A stretch of DNA of 64,000 bases. It comes from Wyeomyia smithii. Its lineage: Eukaryota; Arthropoda; Insecta; Diptera; Culicidae. The stretch spans positions 43,693,639-43,757,638 of the forward strand of contig NC_073694.1 of the NCBI RefSeq assembly GCF_029784165.1, written 5' to 3'. The notes under the pieces were generated by a model. The model was not told where the DNA came from. It made no database searches and saw only the letters and a program-made list of their open reading frames with translations. The position numbers and the translations under genes are program-made. Shown here one piece after another: positions 48,001 through 58,679 of this stretch. Position 1 is the first letter of the stretch. Each line of letters opens with the position of its first letter.

Positions 48001-49149
48001 TTCATCAGCATTTTCCAACACCCTCAACAGGTGCTCTCAATCTCGCGTAGTGCCAGAGCTGATTGAATTTGTTTTCCTGCCTTTTCTTTTATGCGCCAAA
48101 GTAATGCTCTGATTGAAAGCCATTTGCATAGAAAATGTTTCATTTTCATTTACCATCCACGAACCCCTCGTTGCTTCTTCCATTTTATTTTTTTTTTTGC
48201 TCAACAGCAGAACTGCCATTTCAACTTTCACTCCTGTTTGCTTGAAAAAAACCGTACCTCTGCATGTGACGCTCCCACTCGGAGTAATTGGAAAGTCGCC
48301 CGAATCGCGAGTGCTGTGGAATTTTTCTCGCGATGAAATTTGCTACTCTATCAGCAGGCAACAGAGAAGCGCCATCAGTTTAACGAGCAAATAAATAAAT
48401 AGAGCCAATCACCTGGGCGACCGTCCCTGCGCGCGCCAACCATCAGGACCCTGTGGAGCGTTTTTTTTTCTCTGCCCTATGTTGCGCCAACTAAACGAAT
48501 CGAAAATGGGGTCAATTTTTCTTTCGGTGCCTGTGTCGAAAATGGGAAAAGTCAAGCGAAAAACTTTTTATTTTCAATTTGCTGCCTTCGGAGCAAGCAC
48601 ACAACGGCCCGACACATATAATCGCGGCGTGGGAGCAGGGTGAGGCGGAGGTGTAGGTAAGCCAAAGCGAAATAAAATCGGACAGTTCATTCATAAATAG
48701 TACGTGTGTGCGATCGAAGTTTCGCAATTTAAAACTATCGATCGGGGACCAGTTTTGAGGTGAACTTTTTTAATATCGTAGATTTTTATCAGGTGCCATT
48801 GGTGAAGAGGGAAAACTTGTTTCCGGCACTTTTTTTTCTCGCAGGAACAAGCAGAAATAAGATAGACACAATCTCGATCTGCAGAAATTGATATGCAAAG
48901 TTTCAAATGGAAGATGTGGCTTATTCTGCTAGGAAGCAGGAAACGTTGTCGAGCCTTGTTTGCTAAAAACTTTGATGATTATTCTGATAAAAGGAAACGG
49001 TTTGAATATGATTGAATGTTGGTTGAAAATTAAAATTTTGAATTGAAATGATTCGAAACGTTAGCGAACGCGGATTTCTCAAATCTCTGTTTAACGCAGG
49101 CACGAGAAAACAAATAAGTAACTGTTTTGTTTCAAGGATGTGATTAAAA
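45061..49149. other. No supported gene
   Basis: AT-rich to about 46.5 kb. 46.6-48.8 kb is more GC-balanced with short ORFs (47854-48394 on several frames) lacking domains. No confident splice-bounded exon, RNA gene or element end. 46370-46425 has a small repeat of 'tatactttt/cctctctatcaat'. This stretch may be intergenic or intronic for host genes outside view. Confidence 0.4.
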
Positions 49150-49349
49150 AAGGATCTAGTCTCATCCTACAATCGAATTCAAAAAGTTCAAGATTTTAGA
49201 TGTTGAGATTTGAGGGTTTAAGGGTTTCAGGATTGGAATCTTTTAAGACTGGATGATTTCAAGATTCTATGATTTTAGAAAATATGGATTTTAGGGATTT
49301 TTAGATTTAATTTATTGTGTTAATTTAAGTTCTTGCGGCTACGAAGCTC

Positions 49350-49477
49350 CCTTAGCCAACTGTTTAGTGTACGGGACAATTGCGAAGCTAGCGCTACGAT
49401 CCTACTGATACTGACAATCTTTTCCGAACCGAGACTTGAGCCTTGTTAGGCCAGTATCGTACCTCGAAACCATCTGG
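49350..49477 (-). mobile_element. SINE family A, truncated copy
   Basis: Minus-orientation copy with 'agccaactgtttagtgtacg', 'gctagcgctacgatcctact' and 'cagtatcgtacctcgaaacc'. The SINE's 3' part is missing, and about 10 bp near the B box are deleted ('gagacttgagccttgttagg'). Confidence 0.75.
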
Positions 49478-50776
49478 GGTTTCAATAATAAAGATTTTAA
49501 TAAGGTCAATTTTTGGATTCTATCATTGAGAATCTTTGGATTTTAAGATTAAGGAATCCCAAAATTTTTGATTTTAAGGATCCTGTGGTCTTAAAGATTG
49601 TAACTTAAGGATAAAAAGTTTTAGGATTGAAAATTCAAAACTTTATGATTTTAGGATTTTGAGAATCCTGGAAAGCAGGATTTTAGAATCTTGAGGTTTT
49701 GAGATATTAGGATTTTCGTATCACTGGACTTCATTATTTTGGATTTGAGCGTTTCCATGACAAATGACCTGAGTTAACGCGAAAATTTCATAAATTATTT
49801 GCAAAAAGAATACTTTCACAGGTGGCAAATTTTTAGGATTTAAGAGCAATTTTTTAAAAATGGTGTATGCATTTTGGCATTGATTTTATTCAAAGCATCG
49901 CTACTCAGAAAGCCTTGGTTGTAAATAACAACTGCTTGAAGTGAATTTTAGGGAACTGATATTGCTTTAAAAAACTGTAAAAATAAATTATTAGAAAATA
50001 CTAATAACACTAAACACTTTGAAAAAGAGATTTTTATTATTTGATATTATTTCACACATTAAATTCAGGATGGAGATTATAAGATAAATGTTCACTGGAA
50101 AATTAAGATTTGAAGAATTTTAAAAATAAAAATTTTCAAAAAAATAACAATGAACGACAAAACTGAAAAAAATGAGTTGAGTTGAATGTTTTTCTACTAA
50201 CTTTCTACATGCATTTGTTTTTAAGATATTTTGGAATCAAGTTTAAAAAATTTGAGCGCCTCTTCCGTAAGATATTCATGTTTCTCCAGCAACAAGCAGA
50301 GATTCATTAAAATTTATGATTATTATTGCACAATTATTTTTCTGATAGCAAAATGATTTTCTACCCGGCACTTCTACCTGATAAAGGGCATCGGCGTACA
50401 AAAACTCAGGATTCCATAAATGAAATGAATAATTTGATGATGATGGAATCACGGGACTTTTGGATTTCGGGATTCTATGATTTCAGAATTTTAATATTTT
50501 AGGATCAAAGCATGTTTAGATTTCAGGGTTTATAAAATTTAAGTACTTTTTGACATTTCAGGGCTCTGGGGTTTTGGCATTTTAATTTCAATTTCAAATT
50601 TCAATCTTAGGATTCTACGATTTTAGGACCATAGAATTCTAGCGATAAAGAATCTGAGAATTTTTGGACCAGAGGACTGCAGAAATGAATGATTTTAAAG
50701 TTTTGGAATTATGATTTTCGGATTTTGAAGTTCAAAAATTTTTAAATTTAATGATTCTGAAATTTTCATATCCTAA

Positions 50777-50983
50777 AGCAAAGCCTTGGTGCTACATTCC
50801 GATATGGAACTCGACCTTCTGTTTATTATACACAGTCTTCGCAGCCAACTGTTAAGTGAACAGGACAATTACGGGGATAGCGCTACGATCTACTGACACC
50901 AAAAGTCTCTCCCGAGCCAGGACTCGAACCTACGACGACTGGCTTGTTAGGTCAGCATCGTACCTCGAGGCCGGCTGGGAGGG
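50777..50983 (-). mobile_element. SINE family A, full copy with 13-bp TSD
   Basis: Minus orientation, from 'agcaaagccttggtgctac' to 'cctcgaggccggctgggagg'. A perfect 13-bp TSD, tttcatatcctaa, lies at 50764-50776 and 50984-50996. B box on the minus strand: 'ggttcgagtcctgg'. The best-preserved copy of the family in the window. Confidence 0.92.
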
Positions 50984-51407
50984 TTTCATATCCTAATATA
51001 GGGACATTCAATTCTAGTATGTAAGGCTCTCATTTTTTTGAATTAGACACTTCAAGCATTTTCGGATTTAATGGCTTTAAGAATTTATTGTTTTAGAATG
51101 TTAGAATTTCAGGATTCCATGAATTTAGTATTAAAGATTCACGGATTTTAGGATTTCACAATAATCAGGATTTTTGTTTTCAAATATATAGGGGGAAGCA
51201 ATTTTGTAATATTTTGATTTGAGGATTCCATGATTAAAGCATTTTCAGAGTTAAAGATTTTTAGATTTCAGTAGTTAAGAGTAGGAAGAATTTTGAATTT
51301 CGTGGTGTTGAGATTTTAAAATAAATTATTTCTTCAGAAATCAAAGATTTTAATATCTAAGAATTTGGTGATGTAAGAAAATAAAAATTTCATGCTTTTT
51401 AATAGTA

Positions 51408-52394
51408 CAGGCCAGACTCGATTATCCGGAGATTTGAAAAACATTTTGCTCCGGATAATCGAAACCTCCGGATAATCGATGTTTTATGTTTTTTTTTTAA
51501 ATTTTCAACATCTCTCATCTAAAACAGTGAGTTTTCTATTATAATATATGGTACACAATTCATGTGCCGACCAAAAAAAAGGTGTTTAGACTATTGGCGG
51601 CGTTTGTTATTCATACATACGTAATGATAAATTATGTCATATTGATTATCTCCAAGATGAAAAAACGAAATAAAACCCACCATCAATTCAATGAACAAAG
51701 TCAATCATAATGACATGAATGGACCATTAAAAAGACAATTTTTTCTTCGAGAGATTAGGGAAAATATTTTCCAGAAAATATTGATTAAAATATGATTTGA
51801 TTTATGTATTAATCTCTTTTTGTTATCTTAAATATTAAGAAGAATTGAAGAGTTACATTTACAGACTCTGTTCGATTTTGACAACACTTATGATTTTTTT
51901 TCTTTACCTTAAGCTACCCATAACGACCTAGACACTCGATATGGTCACTAATGAGCTACTTTGCGGATTTCAAGTCGTTATTGATTTCGCTTGATGAGTT
52001 TTGGTTCAATAATCTGGGAGTATCCGGGACAGGCCTGCTTGTGGTTCTAAGTACTGCATTGATCATGGCCACAGGAATATACGGCCATAAATCCAAAACC
52101 GGTTGACCAATAGCGGTTGTCCTCTTTGGCAACAAAAAACTATAATACCTTGCTTTTGGAGATTGTTGAGTACGAATTGGAAGGACGACGAGAAAACTGG
52201 CAAATATGAACCGCCTACACAGAACAGGGCTTTTACCGTTACAATTTTCAACAATCCTGAACCACCCAATGACCGGAAGACAACAGTACGTTATAGAAAT
52301 ACAGAAAAAAAAGAATATTCCGGATAATCGAACCATTTTCTCCGGATAATCGAGTCCCGGACAATCGAGTCTCCGGATAATCGAGTCCGACCTG
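51408..52394 (-). mobile_element. pogo/Tigger-like transposon with TA duplication
   Basis: Ends 'caggccagactcgattatcc' (left) and reverse complement 'caggtcggactcgattatcc' (right), flanked by TA at 51406-51407 and 52395-52396. Subterminal 'ctccggataatcga' repeats occur at both ends (about 4 at the right). On the minus strand a 126-codon frame includes 'LLPKRTTAIGQPVLDLW', resembling the LPKNTTA..QPLD..-like block before the last acidic residue in Tigger/pogo DDE transposases. The rest of the transposase is missing or unreadable; a shortened 987-bp copy. Confidence 0.75.
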
Positions 52395-52489
52395 TATTTT
52401 CCAAAATTTTTATCAAATCCGATTGTTACAGTATTTGAATTTATTTCGATATTTTGGTTACCAGAACAGTCAAATTGCTTCGAACAAAT

Positions 52490-52835
52490 TTTTCAAAATT
52501 TAAACACTAGATAAAAATGATCAAACTCCGACATTTTAAAATCATAGAACTGTAATATTTAAGAATTTTGAGTTTGCTGGAATTGGAGATTGAAGGATTT
52601 TATAATTTCAGGTATGAGAATTTCACAATTATATGTAGGTACCAAAGCTCAAAAATTATACAGTTTTAGAATGTGGACTGTAGATTTCAGAAATATCAAA
52701 ATATTAGTAGTTTTGGTGTACGTGTTTTAGGAATCTTGGGCTTAAGGATTTTAGAGTTTACTTTTGGGATTTTAGGATTTTGGAATTTTGCGATTAAAAG
52801 TCTTTGTAATAATGCTATGTTCAGAGTTTCGGGTG
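52490..52835. repeat. Degenerate 'ggattttagg' repeat field, part 2
   Basis: Same loosely repeated phrases as 49150-51370 ('taagaattttgagtttgctgg', 'ggattttaggattttgg' split by variants), running up to the 3' end of the RTE-type LINE. One short ORF crosses it and is not a gene. Confidence 0.65.
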
Positions 52836-52839
52836 CTTA

Positions 52840-54066
52840 CTTATTTCTTTGGCCGACGGACCGTTACCTGTCTAGGGCCGAACGAATTAGAGATGTCCAG
52901 CTTCTTCTATTTTGAGAAGCCATTCCCCAGTTACCTCGTATACCAGCAGATCGTGCATTTTCTTTCACCGCGCATATCCACCGAGTGCGAGGCTTACCAC
53001 GAAGCCGATAGCCTCTTCTTGGTTCTCTGCTGAAGATAGTTTTGGCAGCTCTTTCGTCTGGCATTCTGGCTACATGTCCAGCCCACTGAAGCCTGCCCCG
53101 CTGTATTACCTTCACTATATCGGCATGTTTGTATACCAGGTACAACTCGTGACGCTCAATAACTTCGAGCACTCGTCGATCAGCTTCCTTCAGCGTCTAT
53201 GCTTCATGTCCATAAAGGGCCACCAGGAGTATCAGCGTCCTATACAATGCTAGTTTTGTGCGAGTTTGCAAACTATGGGACCTTAGCTGGTTACGTAGGA
53301 GTTTGCAGCTGCAACTCGTCATTTCACTTCACAGTTCATATCGTTGTCACATGTCACAAGCGTACCAAGATAAACGAATTCATCAACCATCTCAAATCGT
53401 TCCCCATCTATCTCCACTTCAGCCCCAACACCACGGGAACTTCCACGCTCTCTGCCAGCCACCATGTACTTCGTTTTGGCAGAGTTTGTGACAAGTCCCA
53501 ATCTCGCTGCTTCCCTCTTAAAAGGTACGAAGGCCTCCTTCACGGCCTTACGATTGATACCGATGATATCGATGTCGTCCGCAAAACCGAGAAGCATGTG
53601 AGATTTCGTGATGATCGTACCGTTTCTTTCCACGTTTGCTCTTCGTACTGCACCTTCAAGAGCGATGTTGAACAGCACGTTGGAGAGCGCATCCCCCTGC
53701 TTCAGTCCGTCCAACGTTACGAACGCGGCTGATGTCTCGTCAGCTATCCTTACGCATGATTTCGATTCCTCCAGCGTCATACGACTCAATTTAATTAGTT
53801 CCGTCGGAAACCGTGTTCCAGCATGATTTGCCACAGCTCGTTTCTTTTCACTGAGTCGTATGCCGCCCTGAAGTCCACAAACAGATGGTGAGTCGGTAAG
53901 TTGTACTCCCGGAACTTATCGAGGATCTGTCGCAGGGTGAAGATTTGATCCGTCGTGGAACGCTCTGTCGAAAACCAGCCTGGTATTCGCCAACAAAGGA
54001 TTCCGGTAACGGTTTCAATCTGAATAACAGGATACGGGAGAGCACTTTATATGTGGAGTTGAGCAA
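52840..54066 (-). pseudogene. RTE-type LINE, RT and C-terminal half
   Basis: Minus-strand frames (upstream to downstream) carry 'LNSTYKVLSRILLFRLKPLP' and 'FVGEYQAGFR', a frameshift, then 'FPTELIKLSRMTLEESKSCV', 'GLKQGDALSNVLFNIALEGA', 'LLGFADDIDIIGINRKAV' (FADD palm), 'FVYLGTLV', and after another break 'RGRLQWAGHVARMPDERAAK' and 'PRTRWICAVKENAR'. The motif order fits RTE-clade LINEs (WAGHVARM, RPRTRW). Frameshifts near 53315, 53840 and 54000 make it dead. The 5' half is 4.4 kb away, beyond the inserted LINE. Confidence 0.85.
53871..54066. repeat. 196-bp direct repeat, left copy
   Basis: Starts aagtccacaaacagatgg and ends 'atatgtggagttgagcaa'; base-for-base identical to 58484-58679 (the first two A are ambiguous with the LINE poly-A). 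It is RTE-type LINE sequence and is present once on each side of the nested LINE, as a TSD would be. Confidence 0.95.
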
Positions 54067-54194
54067 GTTAGCATTCAGCCGTCGTGCAGTGCAAACCTAT
54101 ATTTTCGATCTACCGCTGTCTGAACGTCTATTTCAATAAAGAAAAAGATAAGGGGTCTAAAAGCTTGATCGTCAGAGAAAGCTCCCCTGAGAGA

Positions 54195-55262
54195 ATGGAT
54201 TCGTTAAGAACACACACGTTCTATCTGGACATCCGAGGAATTCGGAACGTCAAACACAATCTGGTGTATGATTTTATAGCTGATCAATTACAACTAAGTG
54301 CGAGCGATGTCAATGCAATCCAGTTTGACCTTACGGAAGGAAAAGTGTATGTAGAGCTTCGGAGCCAGGAAAAGATGCAAGAAGTCGTCAAAAAGTTTGA
54401 TGGAGTGTTCGATCTAGTGTGCGACGACAAAGATAACAAGTCATACAACATGCGATTGAAGATTGAAGATGGAGGAACGGACATAAAACTTCATCATCTT
54501 CCACCACGTATGCCCATGGAGATGATCTGGCAGCACATGTCGTATTTCGGAAAAGTCAATAGCATCATCGAGCAAAAATGCAAGTCAGCTAGATTCCCCG
54601 ATGCATCTAGTGGTGTGCGAATCGTTCGCATGCAAATTAAGAGGACAATTCCCTCGTACATCAGTATTCAAGGCTACAGCACCTACGTCACCTATAATAA
54701 TCAAGTACACACATGTCGTCACTGCGGTAACATTATGCACCGTGGTAGAAGCTGCGCTGAAAACCGAACGCTTATATCGGCAGAGCAACGAAAACAAATA
54801 TCATATGCCGATGTTACTTCTGGATTCACTGATCCTAAGCCGAACATGCAAGTAATAACCACTGACGAGGAAGATAACCAGGAAGAATCACCGCTGCAGT
54901 CTGATCTACCTATAATAACAGACAAGCAGGATGATCAACCTAGCACGAATTCACAGCAACACAATAAAAGACCGGCGAATAACTCGAATGACCTTGAATC
55001 TGGAAAAAAAGGTAAAAACTCTAAAATAGTTCTTGAGTCCCGAAGTGTATCCTCTGACTGCAAAGATAAAAAATCAACTAACGCTTCTGGAGCCAAAGGA
55101 ATAGGATCTCACGTAAAAATCGTTAGAGAGAATGAGATATCTGATGACGAACAACAGCTAATCCTACTCAGCAACCATACAAGCAGATCAATAGTACAGA
55201 CTCGAGCATCAGTGACTCCCAGAGAGGCAAGTAGAAACAAATACATTCAACCACAAAAATGA
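54195..55262 (+). CDS. LINE ORF1: nucleic-acid-binding protein with zinc knuckle
   Basis: An upstream in-frame ATG at 54084 exists but is only 17 nt into the element; the ATG at 54195 (gagagaATGG) has a better context and leaves a normal 5' UTR, giving 355 residues (392 from 54084). The N-terminal half 'MDSLRTHTFYLDIRGIRNVK' and 'VYVELRSQEKMQEVVKKF' resembles an RRM-like fold of ORF1 proteins. A zinc knuckle 'CRHCGNIMHRGRSC' (CX2CX4HX4C) lies near residue 178 of the shorter form. The C-terminal third is polar, rich in Gln, Asp, Ser and Lys, probably disordered. It binds LINE RNA in the RNP by family analogy. Its TGA overlaps the ORF2 ATG. Confidence 0.85.
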   Translation: MDSLRTHTFYLDIRGIRNVKHNLVYDFIADQLQLSASDVNAIQFDLTEGKVYVELRSQEKMQEVVKKFDGVFDLVCDDKDNKSYNMRLKIEDGGTDIKLHHLPPRMPMEMIWQHMSYFGKVNSIIEQKCKSARFPDASSGVRIVRMQIKRTIPSYISIQGYSTYVTYNNQVHTCRHCGNIMHRGRSCAENRTLISAEQRKQISYADVTSGFTDPKPNMQVITTDEEDNQEESPLQSDLPIITDKQDDQPSTNSQQHNKRPANNSNDLESGKKGKNSKIVLESRSVSSDCKDKKSTNASGAKGIGSHVKIVRENEISDDEQQLILLSNHTSRSIVQTRASVTPREASRNKYIQPQK

Positions 55263-58200
55263 ACACTCTACTCGATCAATCGTTTACTTTCTCAACTATT
55301 AACATTAATGCTATACAAAACAACACTAAACTACTAGCTCTCTCAGCGTTCATTCGGGCAATGGATTTAGACATTATTTGCATGCAAGAAGTCGCTTTTA
55401 ACGATTTTGATTTCCCCGGCTATGACGCAATTTACAACATAGATGAACGTAACAGAGGCACAGCAATACTGGTTCGACAGGGGATTAGAATAACCGATAT
55501 TCAACGCAGTGAAAACCACAGGATAATGTCTGTCACTATACAAAACATAGTAACAGTTGTTAATATATATGCGCCTTCCGGCTCGAACAATAGAGGATTG
55601 ATAGAAGAGTTTTTCAATAGTTCCTTGCCACCGCACATTTTACATCATGCTCCATACCTCATAATTGCAGGAGATTTCAACTCTGTCATTGATGTACGGG
55701 ATTCAACAGGAGCTTCAAACTTCAGTTCAAACCTGAGGAGATTTGTACAGATTATGGATTTAACAGATTGCTGGAGAATTTTCAATAATGGAACAGATTA
55801 TACATTCGTCAGGGGTCAATCTATGTCGAGAATAGATACAATATTTGTCAATCGCCCAGTTGTAGATAGACTCCGCTACTGTAGAATTCAAGTCAACTGC
55901 TTTAGTGATCACAAGGCTGTTATAATGCGGCTTGCTCTACCTGTTAACACAGAAGTGCGTGCAAGGCCACCGTGGAAATTAAACAATGCTTTACTGACGA
56001 CACAAAATATGCATGAGCTTTCATTGAAATGGTCCTATTGGAAACGATCCCGTCAAAATTACGCATCTTGGGTAGACTGGTGGGTAGATGTTGCGAAGAG
56101 AAAAATAGTCTCTTTCTTCAAATGGAAACGAAATCAAAGATACCAAATATACAACGACACTATGAGCTTTTATTACTCATGTCTTCGAAGAACATATACA
56201 AATCACCAATTAGTCGACTGTACCCCAGAAATTAATCGGATCAAAGCTGTTATGCTAAGGAAAGAAGCAGAGTTTAGGAACAGTTTCATACAAAGAACCC
56301 ATCGGCACATGGCGAATGAGAACATATCTATCTATCAACTTTACGATCAGAGAAAACGACAGGGTGCATCTAGAATTAACAACATAAGTGTCGGTGACCA
56401 ACAATTAAATGAACAACATGCTGTTGAACAGCACGTCTACAACCACTATCGTACACATTTTGCTACTGAAGAAGTTACCAGTCAGGGAAATTTCCAACCT
56501 TTGAGAACAGTGCCTGGTAACATGCAAGACAACAGTGATCTGATGGAGCCAATAACAGAAGAGGAACTGCACACGGCAATCAAAACAGCAGCAGCAAAAA
56601 AAGCACCAGGGAAAGACGGATTGACTAGAGAATTCTTCCTGCGTGGGTGGGAGTTTTTAAAAACAGAGCTTAGAGAAATTTTCAATGAGATGATGAATGG
56701 CAGAATCCGCGATGAACAACTACAGGGAATAATTGTTCTTGTAAAGAAAAAAGCAAGTGACAACACCATCAACTCATATCGACCAATTTCCTTACTAAAT
56801 TCAGATTATAAAATACTAAGTCGTATTCTCAAAGAACGCCTAACAAAAATTACACCTTGTCTTCTATCAAATAATCAAAAATGTAGTAATGGTAGTAGAA
56901 ATATTTTCGAAGCTACTTGTCTGATACGGGATGAAATAGGAGAAAGTAGAAGAATGGGCCAATGTGGTTTAATAATAGCCTGTGACCTGAGTAACGCTTT
57001 CGATCGTGTAAGTCATGACTTTCTGTTCCAAACTTTGCGAAGAATGGGAATTAATGGAGCATTTGTAAATTTTCTAACAATAACGATGAGAAACGCAAAA
57101 TCACAATTATCACTGAACGGTAAACTTTCAGAATTCTTCGATGTACAGCGCTCTGTGAGACAAGGAGATCCCTTAAGTATGACTCTTTTTGCCTTGTATA
57201 TACAGCCGCTCATTGACCATTTGGTAGCCATTTGCAATGGAGACGGAGAAGCAGTTACAGTCTATGCAGATGATGTGTCCATAGTATTAAAAGATCCATC
57301 TAAAACACAAAGAGTTATAAATGCATTCAGAGAGTTTGAACTGGAGTCAGGTGCAAAACTGAATATGAGAAAAACTATTGCAATGAAACTGGGAGCACAA
57401 TTTGAGACACCTGAAGAGTTAGCAGTTAGTGATCAGATTAATATCCTCGGAGTCACATACAAAAGAACCTTGCAAGAAACCATACAGCATAACTGGGACA
57501 ATCTATGGAGGCACATGAACGCTCTCCTATGGATGAATCGCTCAAGAAAAATTGATGTCAAACAACGGGTATGGCTGATAAACACATTTATATGTTCAAA
57601 ACTGTGGTACATGTCATCTATTTTCCCACTTCCTGAATCCGTTGGGAAGCGAATTAAGCAGCAGATTTCACTTTTTATATGGCATGGAATACAACATCGA
57701 GTTAAGTATGAACAAATTATTAAAAACAAACGGAATGGCGGCTTGGGACTACATTGTCCGATTATAAAAAGCAAATCGCTACTGCTAAACCGATTTTTGC
57801 AAACCAAAAGACAGCTTCCATACCAGGAAGGATACCTTCGCATTGTCAATAACAGAAGGGAAACCGCCAGCTTAATACGAGACTTACCGCACATCAAAGA
57901 CATACTGAAGCTATATTCGCGAATGCCAACACAAATCATGACAAACCCGACAGCAAATGCAGTTTACAACGATCTCCTTAATCGTCTGCCTGATAATAGA
58001 ATTGAAAATATCATCGATCGAGATTGGAGGAGAGTTTGGAGAAATATAAGTCACAAGGAATTGTCTTCAGAAGAAAAAACAGCGTATTATTTGATTTGTA
58101 ATGAGAAGATGGGACACAACGCATTATTATTCACTGAAAATCGTCGTGCTAATCCAAATTGTAGGGTGTGCGCCACCGAAGAAACAATTTTTCACAAATT

Positions 58201-58438
58201 TGCAGCGTGTGCAGAGGTAGAAATTCTATGGCAACATGTTAAACGTCAAATAACAACTCTGCGAGGAAGAACTACAGCATTTGTCACTCTACAATACCCT
58301 GGACTACAAGGCACACGGAGAACAGCAATGGGCAATATTTTGAAACTATTCATAAGATACATCATGTACATTAGAGATACAATTCCTGAAAATTTAAATT
58401 TGATAAGTTTAAATAATTATTTGACTATACATATATAA
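55259..58438 (+). CDS. LINE ORF2: endonuclease-reverse transcriptase
   Basis: 1059 residues, uninterrupted. The N-terminal apurinic-like endonuclease (about 1-225) has the Asn near 'TININAIQN', Glu in 'IICMQEV', 'GDFN' at 138-141 and 'SDH' at 216-218, so the main catalytic residues are present. RT (about 430-760) includes 'APGKDGLTREFF', 'NSYRPISLLNSDYKILSRIL', 'CDLSNAFDRVSHDFLF', 'RQGDPLSMTLFALYIQPL' and YADD at about 669-672. A C-terminal knuckle 'CRVCATEETIFHKFAAC' (CX2CX7HX4C) starts near residue 968. It should nick the target and prime reverse transcription from it. The ATG overlaps the ORF1 stop (ATGA), suggesting termination-reinitiation. The start is fixed by this overlap. Confidence 0.93.
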   Translation: MNTLLDQSFTFSTININAIQNNTKLLALSAFIRAMDLDIICMQEVAFNDFDFPGYDAIYNIDERNRGTAILVRQGIRITDIQRSENHRIMSVTIQNIVTVVNIYAPSGSNNRGLIEEFFNSSLPPHILHHAPYLIIAGDFNSVIDVRDSTGASNFSSNLRRFVQIMDLTDCWRIFNNGTDYTFVRGQSMSRIDTIFVNRPVVDRLRYCRIQVNCFSDHKAVIMRLALPVNTEVRARPPWKLNNALLTTQNMHELSLKWSYWKRSRQNYASWVDWWVDVAKRKIVSFFKWKRNQRYQIYNDTMSFYYSCLRRTYTNHQLVDCTPEINRIKAVMLRKEAEFRNSFIQRTHRHMANENISIYQLYDQRKRQGASRINNISVGDQQLNEQHAVEQHVYNHYRTHFATEEVTSQGNFQPLRTVPGNMQDNSDLMEPITEEELHTAIKTAAAKKAPGKDGLTREFFLRGWEFLKTELREIFNEMMNGRIRDEQLQGIIVLVKKKASDNTINSYRPISLLNSDYKILSRILKERLTKITPCLLSNNQKCSNGSRNIFEATCLIRDEIGESRRMGQCGLIIACDLSNAFDRVSHDFLFQTLRRMGINGAFVNFLTITMRNAKSQLSLNGKLSEFFDVQRSVRQGDPLSMTLFALYIQPLIDHLVAICNGDGEAVTVYADDVSIVLKDPSKTQRVINAFREFELESGAKLNMRKTIAMKLGAQFETPEELAVSDQINILGVTYKRTLQETIQHNWDNLWRHMNALLWMNRSRKIDVKQRVWLINTFICSKLWYMSSIFPLPESVGKRIKQQISLFIWHGIQHRVKYEQIIKNKRNGGLGLHCPIIKSKSLLLNRFLQTKRQLPYQEGYLRIVNNRRETASLIRDLPHIKDILKLYSRMPTQIMTNPTANAVYNDLLNRLPDNRIENIIDRDWRRVWRNISHKELSSEEKTAYYLICNEKMGHNALLFTENRRANPNCRVCATEETIFHKFAACAEVEILWQHVKRQITTLRGRTTAFVTLQYPGLQGTRRTAMGNILKLFIRYIMYIRDTIPENLNLISLNNYLTIHI

Positions 58439-58483
58439 ATTAGAAATTGGACAATAAAGCAAAGAGGTTTTATAAAAAAAAAA

Positions 58484-58679
58484 AAGTCCACAAACAGATG
58501 GTGAGTCGGTAAGTTGTACTCCCGGAACTTATCGAGGATCTGTCGCAGGGTGAAGATTTGATCCGTCGTGGAACGCTCTGTCGAAAACCAGCCTGGTATT
58601 CGCCAACAAAGGATTCCGGTAACGGTTTCAATCTGAATAACAGGATACGGGAGAGCACTTTATATGTGGAGTTGAGCAA
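58484..58679. repeat. 196-bp direct repeat, right copy
   Basis: Identical to 53871-54066. After it the RTE-type LINE sequence continues ('cgtaatgcctcgatagtt', minus strand 'YRGITLLN'), whereas the left copy is followed by the nested LINE. Removing the insert and one copy restores a continuous RTE-type LINE, confirming a duplication of host sequence. Confidence 0.95.

Larger units (their letters stand above)
49150..51370. repeat. Degenerate 'ggattttaggatttt' repeat field, part 1
   Basis: Over 2 kb of loosely repeated 'aggattttagaatttt', 'gattttgag' and 'ggattcyatgattttag' phrases with no fixed period, interrupted by two SINEs and unique DNA (49740-50440). It continues after the pogo element (52490-52830) and beyond the RTE-type LINE (61430-62560). 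It looks like an old, strongly diverged minisatellite. Non-coding. Confidence 0.7.
54067..58483 (+). mobile_element. Apparently full-length L1/Tx1-like LINE
   Basis: About 4.4 kb, beginning 'gttagcattcagccgtcg' directly after the left repeat and ending with a poly-A of about 13 before the right repeat. It has a short 5' UTR, ORF1 and ORF2 in an ATGA overlap, about 45 bp of 3' UTR and an A-tail. Both ORFs are uninterrupted and the flanking repeats are identical, so the insertion looks recent and possibly still competent. Assignment to the L1/Tx1 side rests on RT text such as 'VRQGDPLSMTLFALYIQPL' and the C-terminal Cys/His knuckle. Confidence 0.9.

Noticed and set aside
53319..53834. Separate host gene for a reverse-transcriptase-like protein
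   Set aside because: It is the RT segment of the RTE-type LINE that continues across frame breaks on both sides.
54084..54194. Upstream ATG as the true ORF1 start
   Set aside because: Only 17 nt from the element's 5' boundary; the downstream ATG at 54195 has a better context. Not fully excluded.
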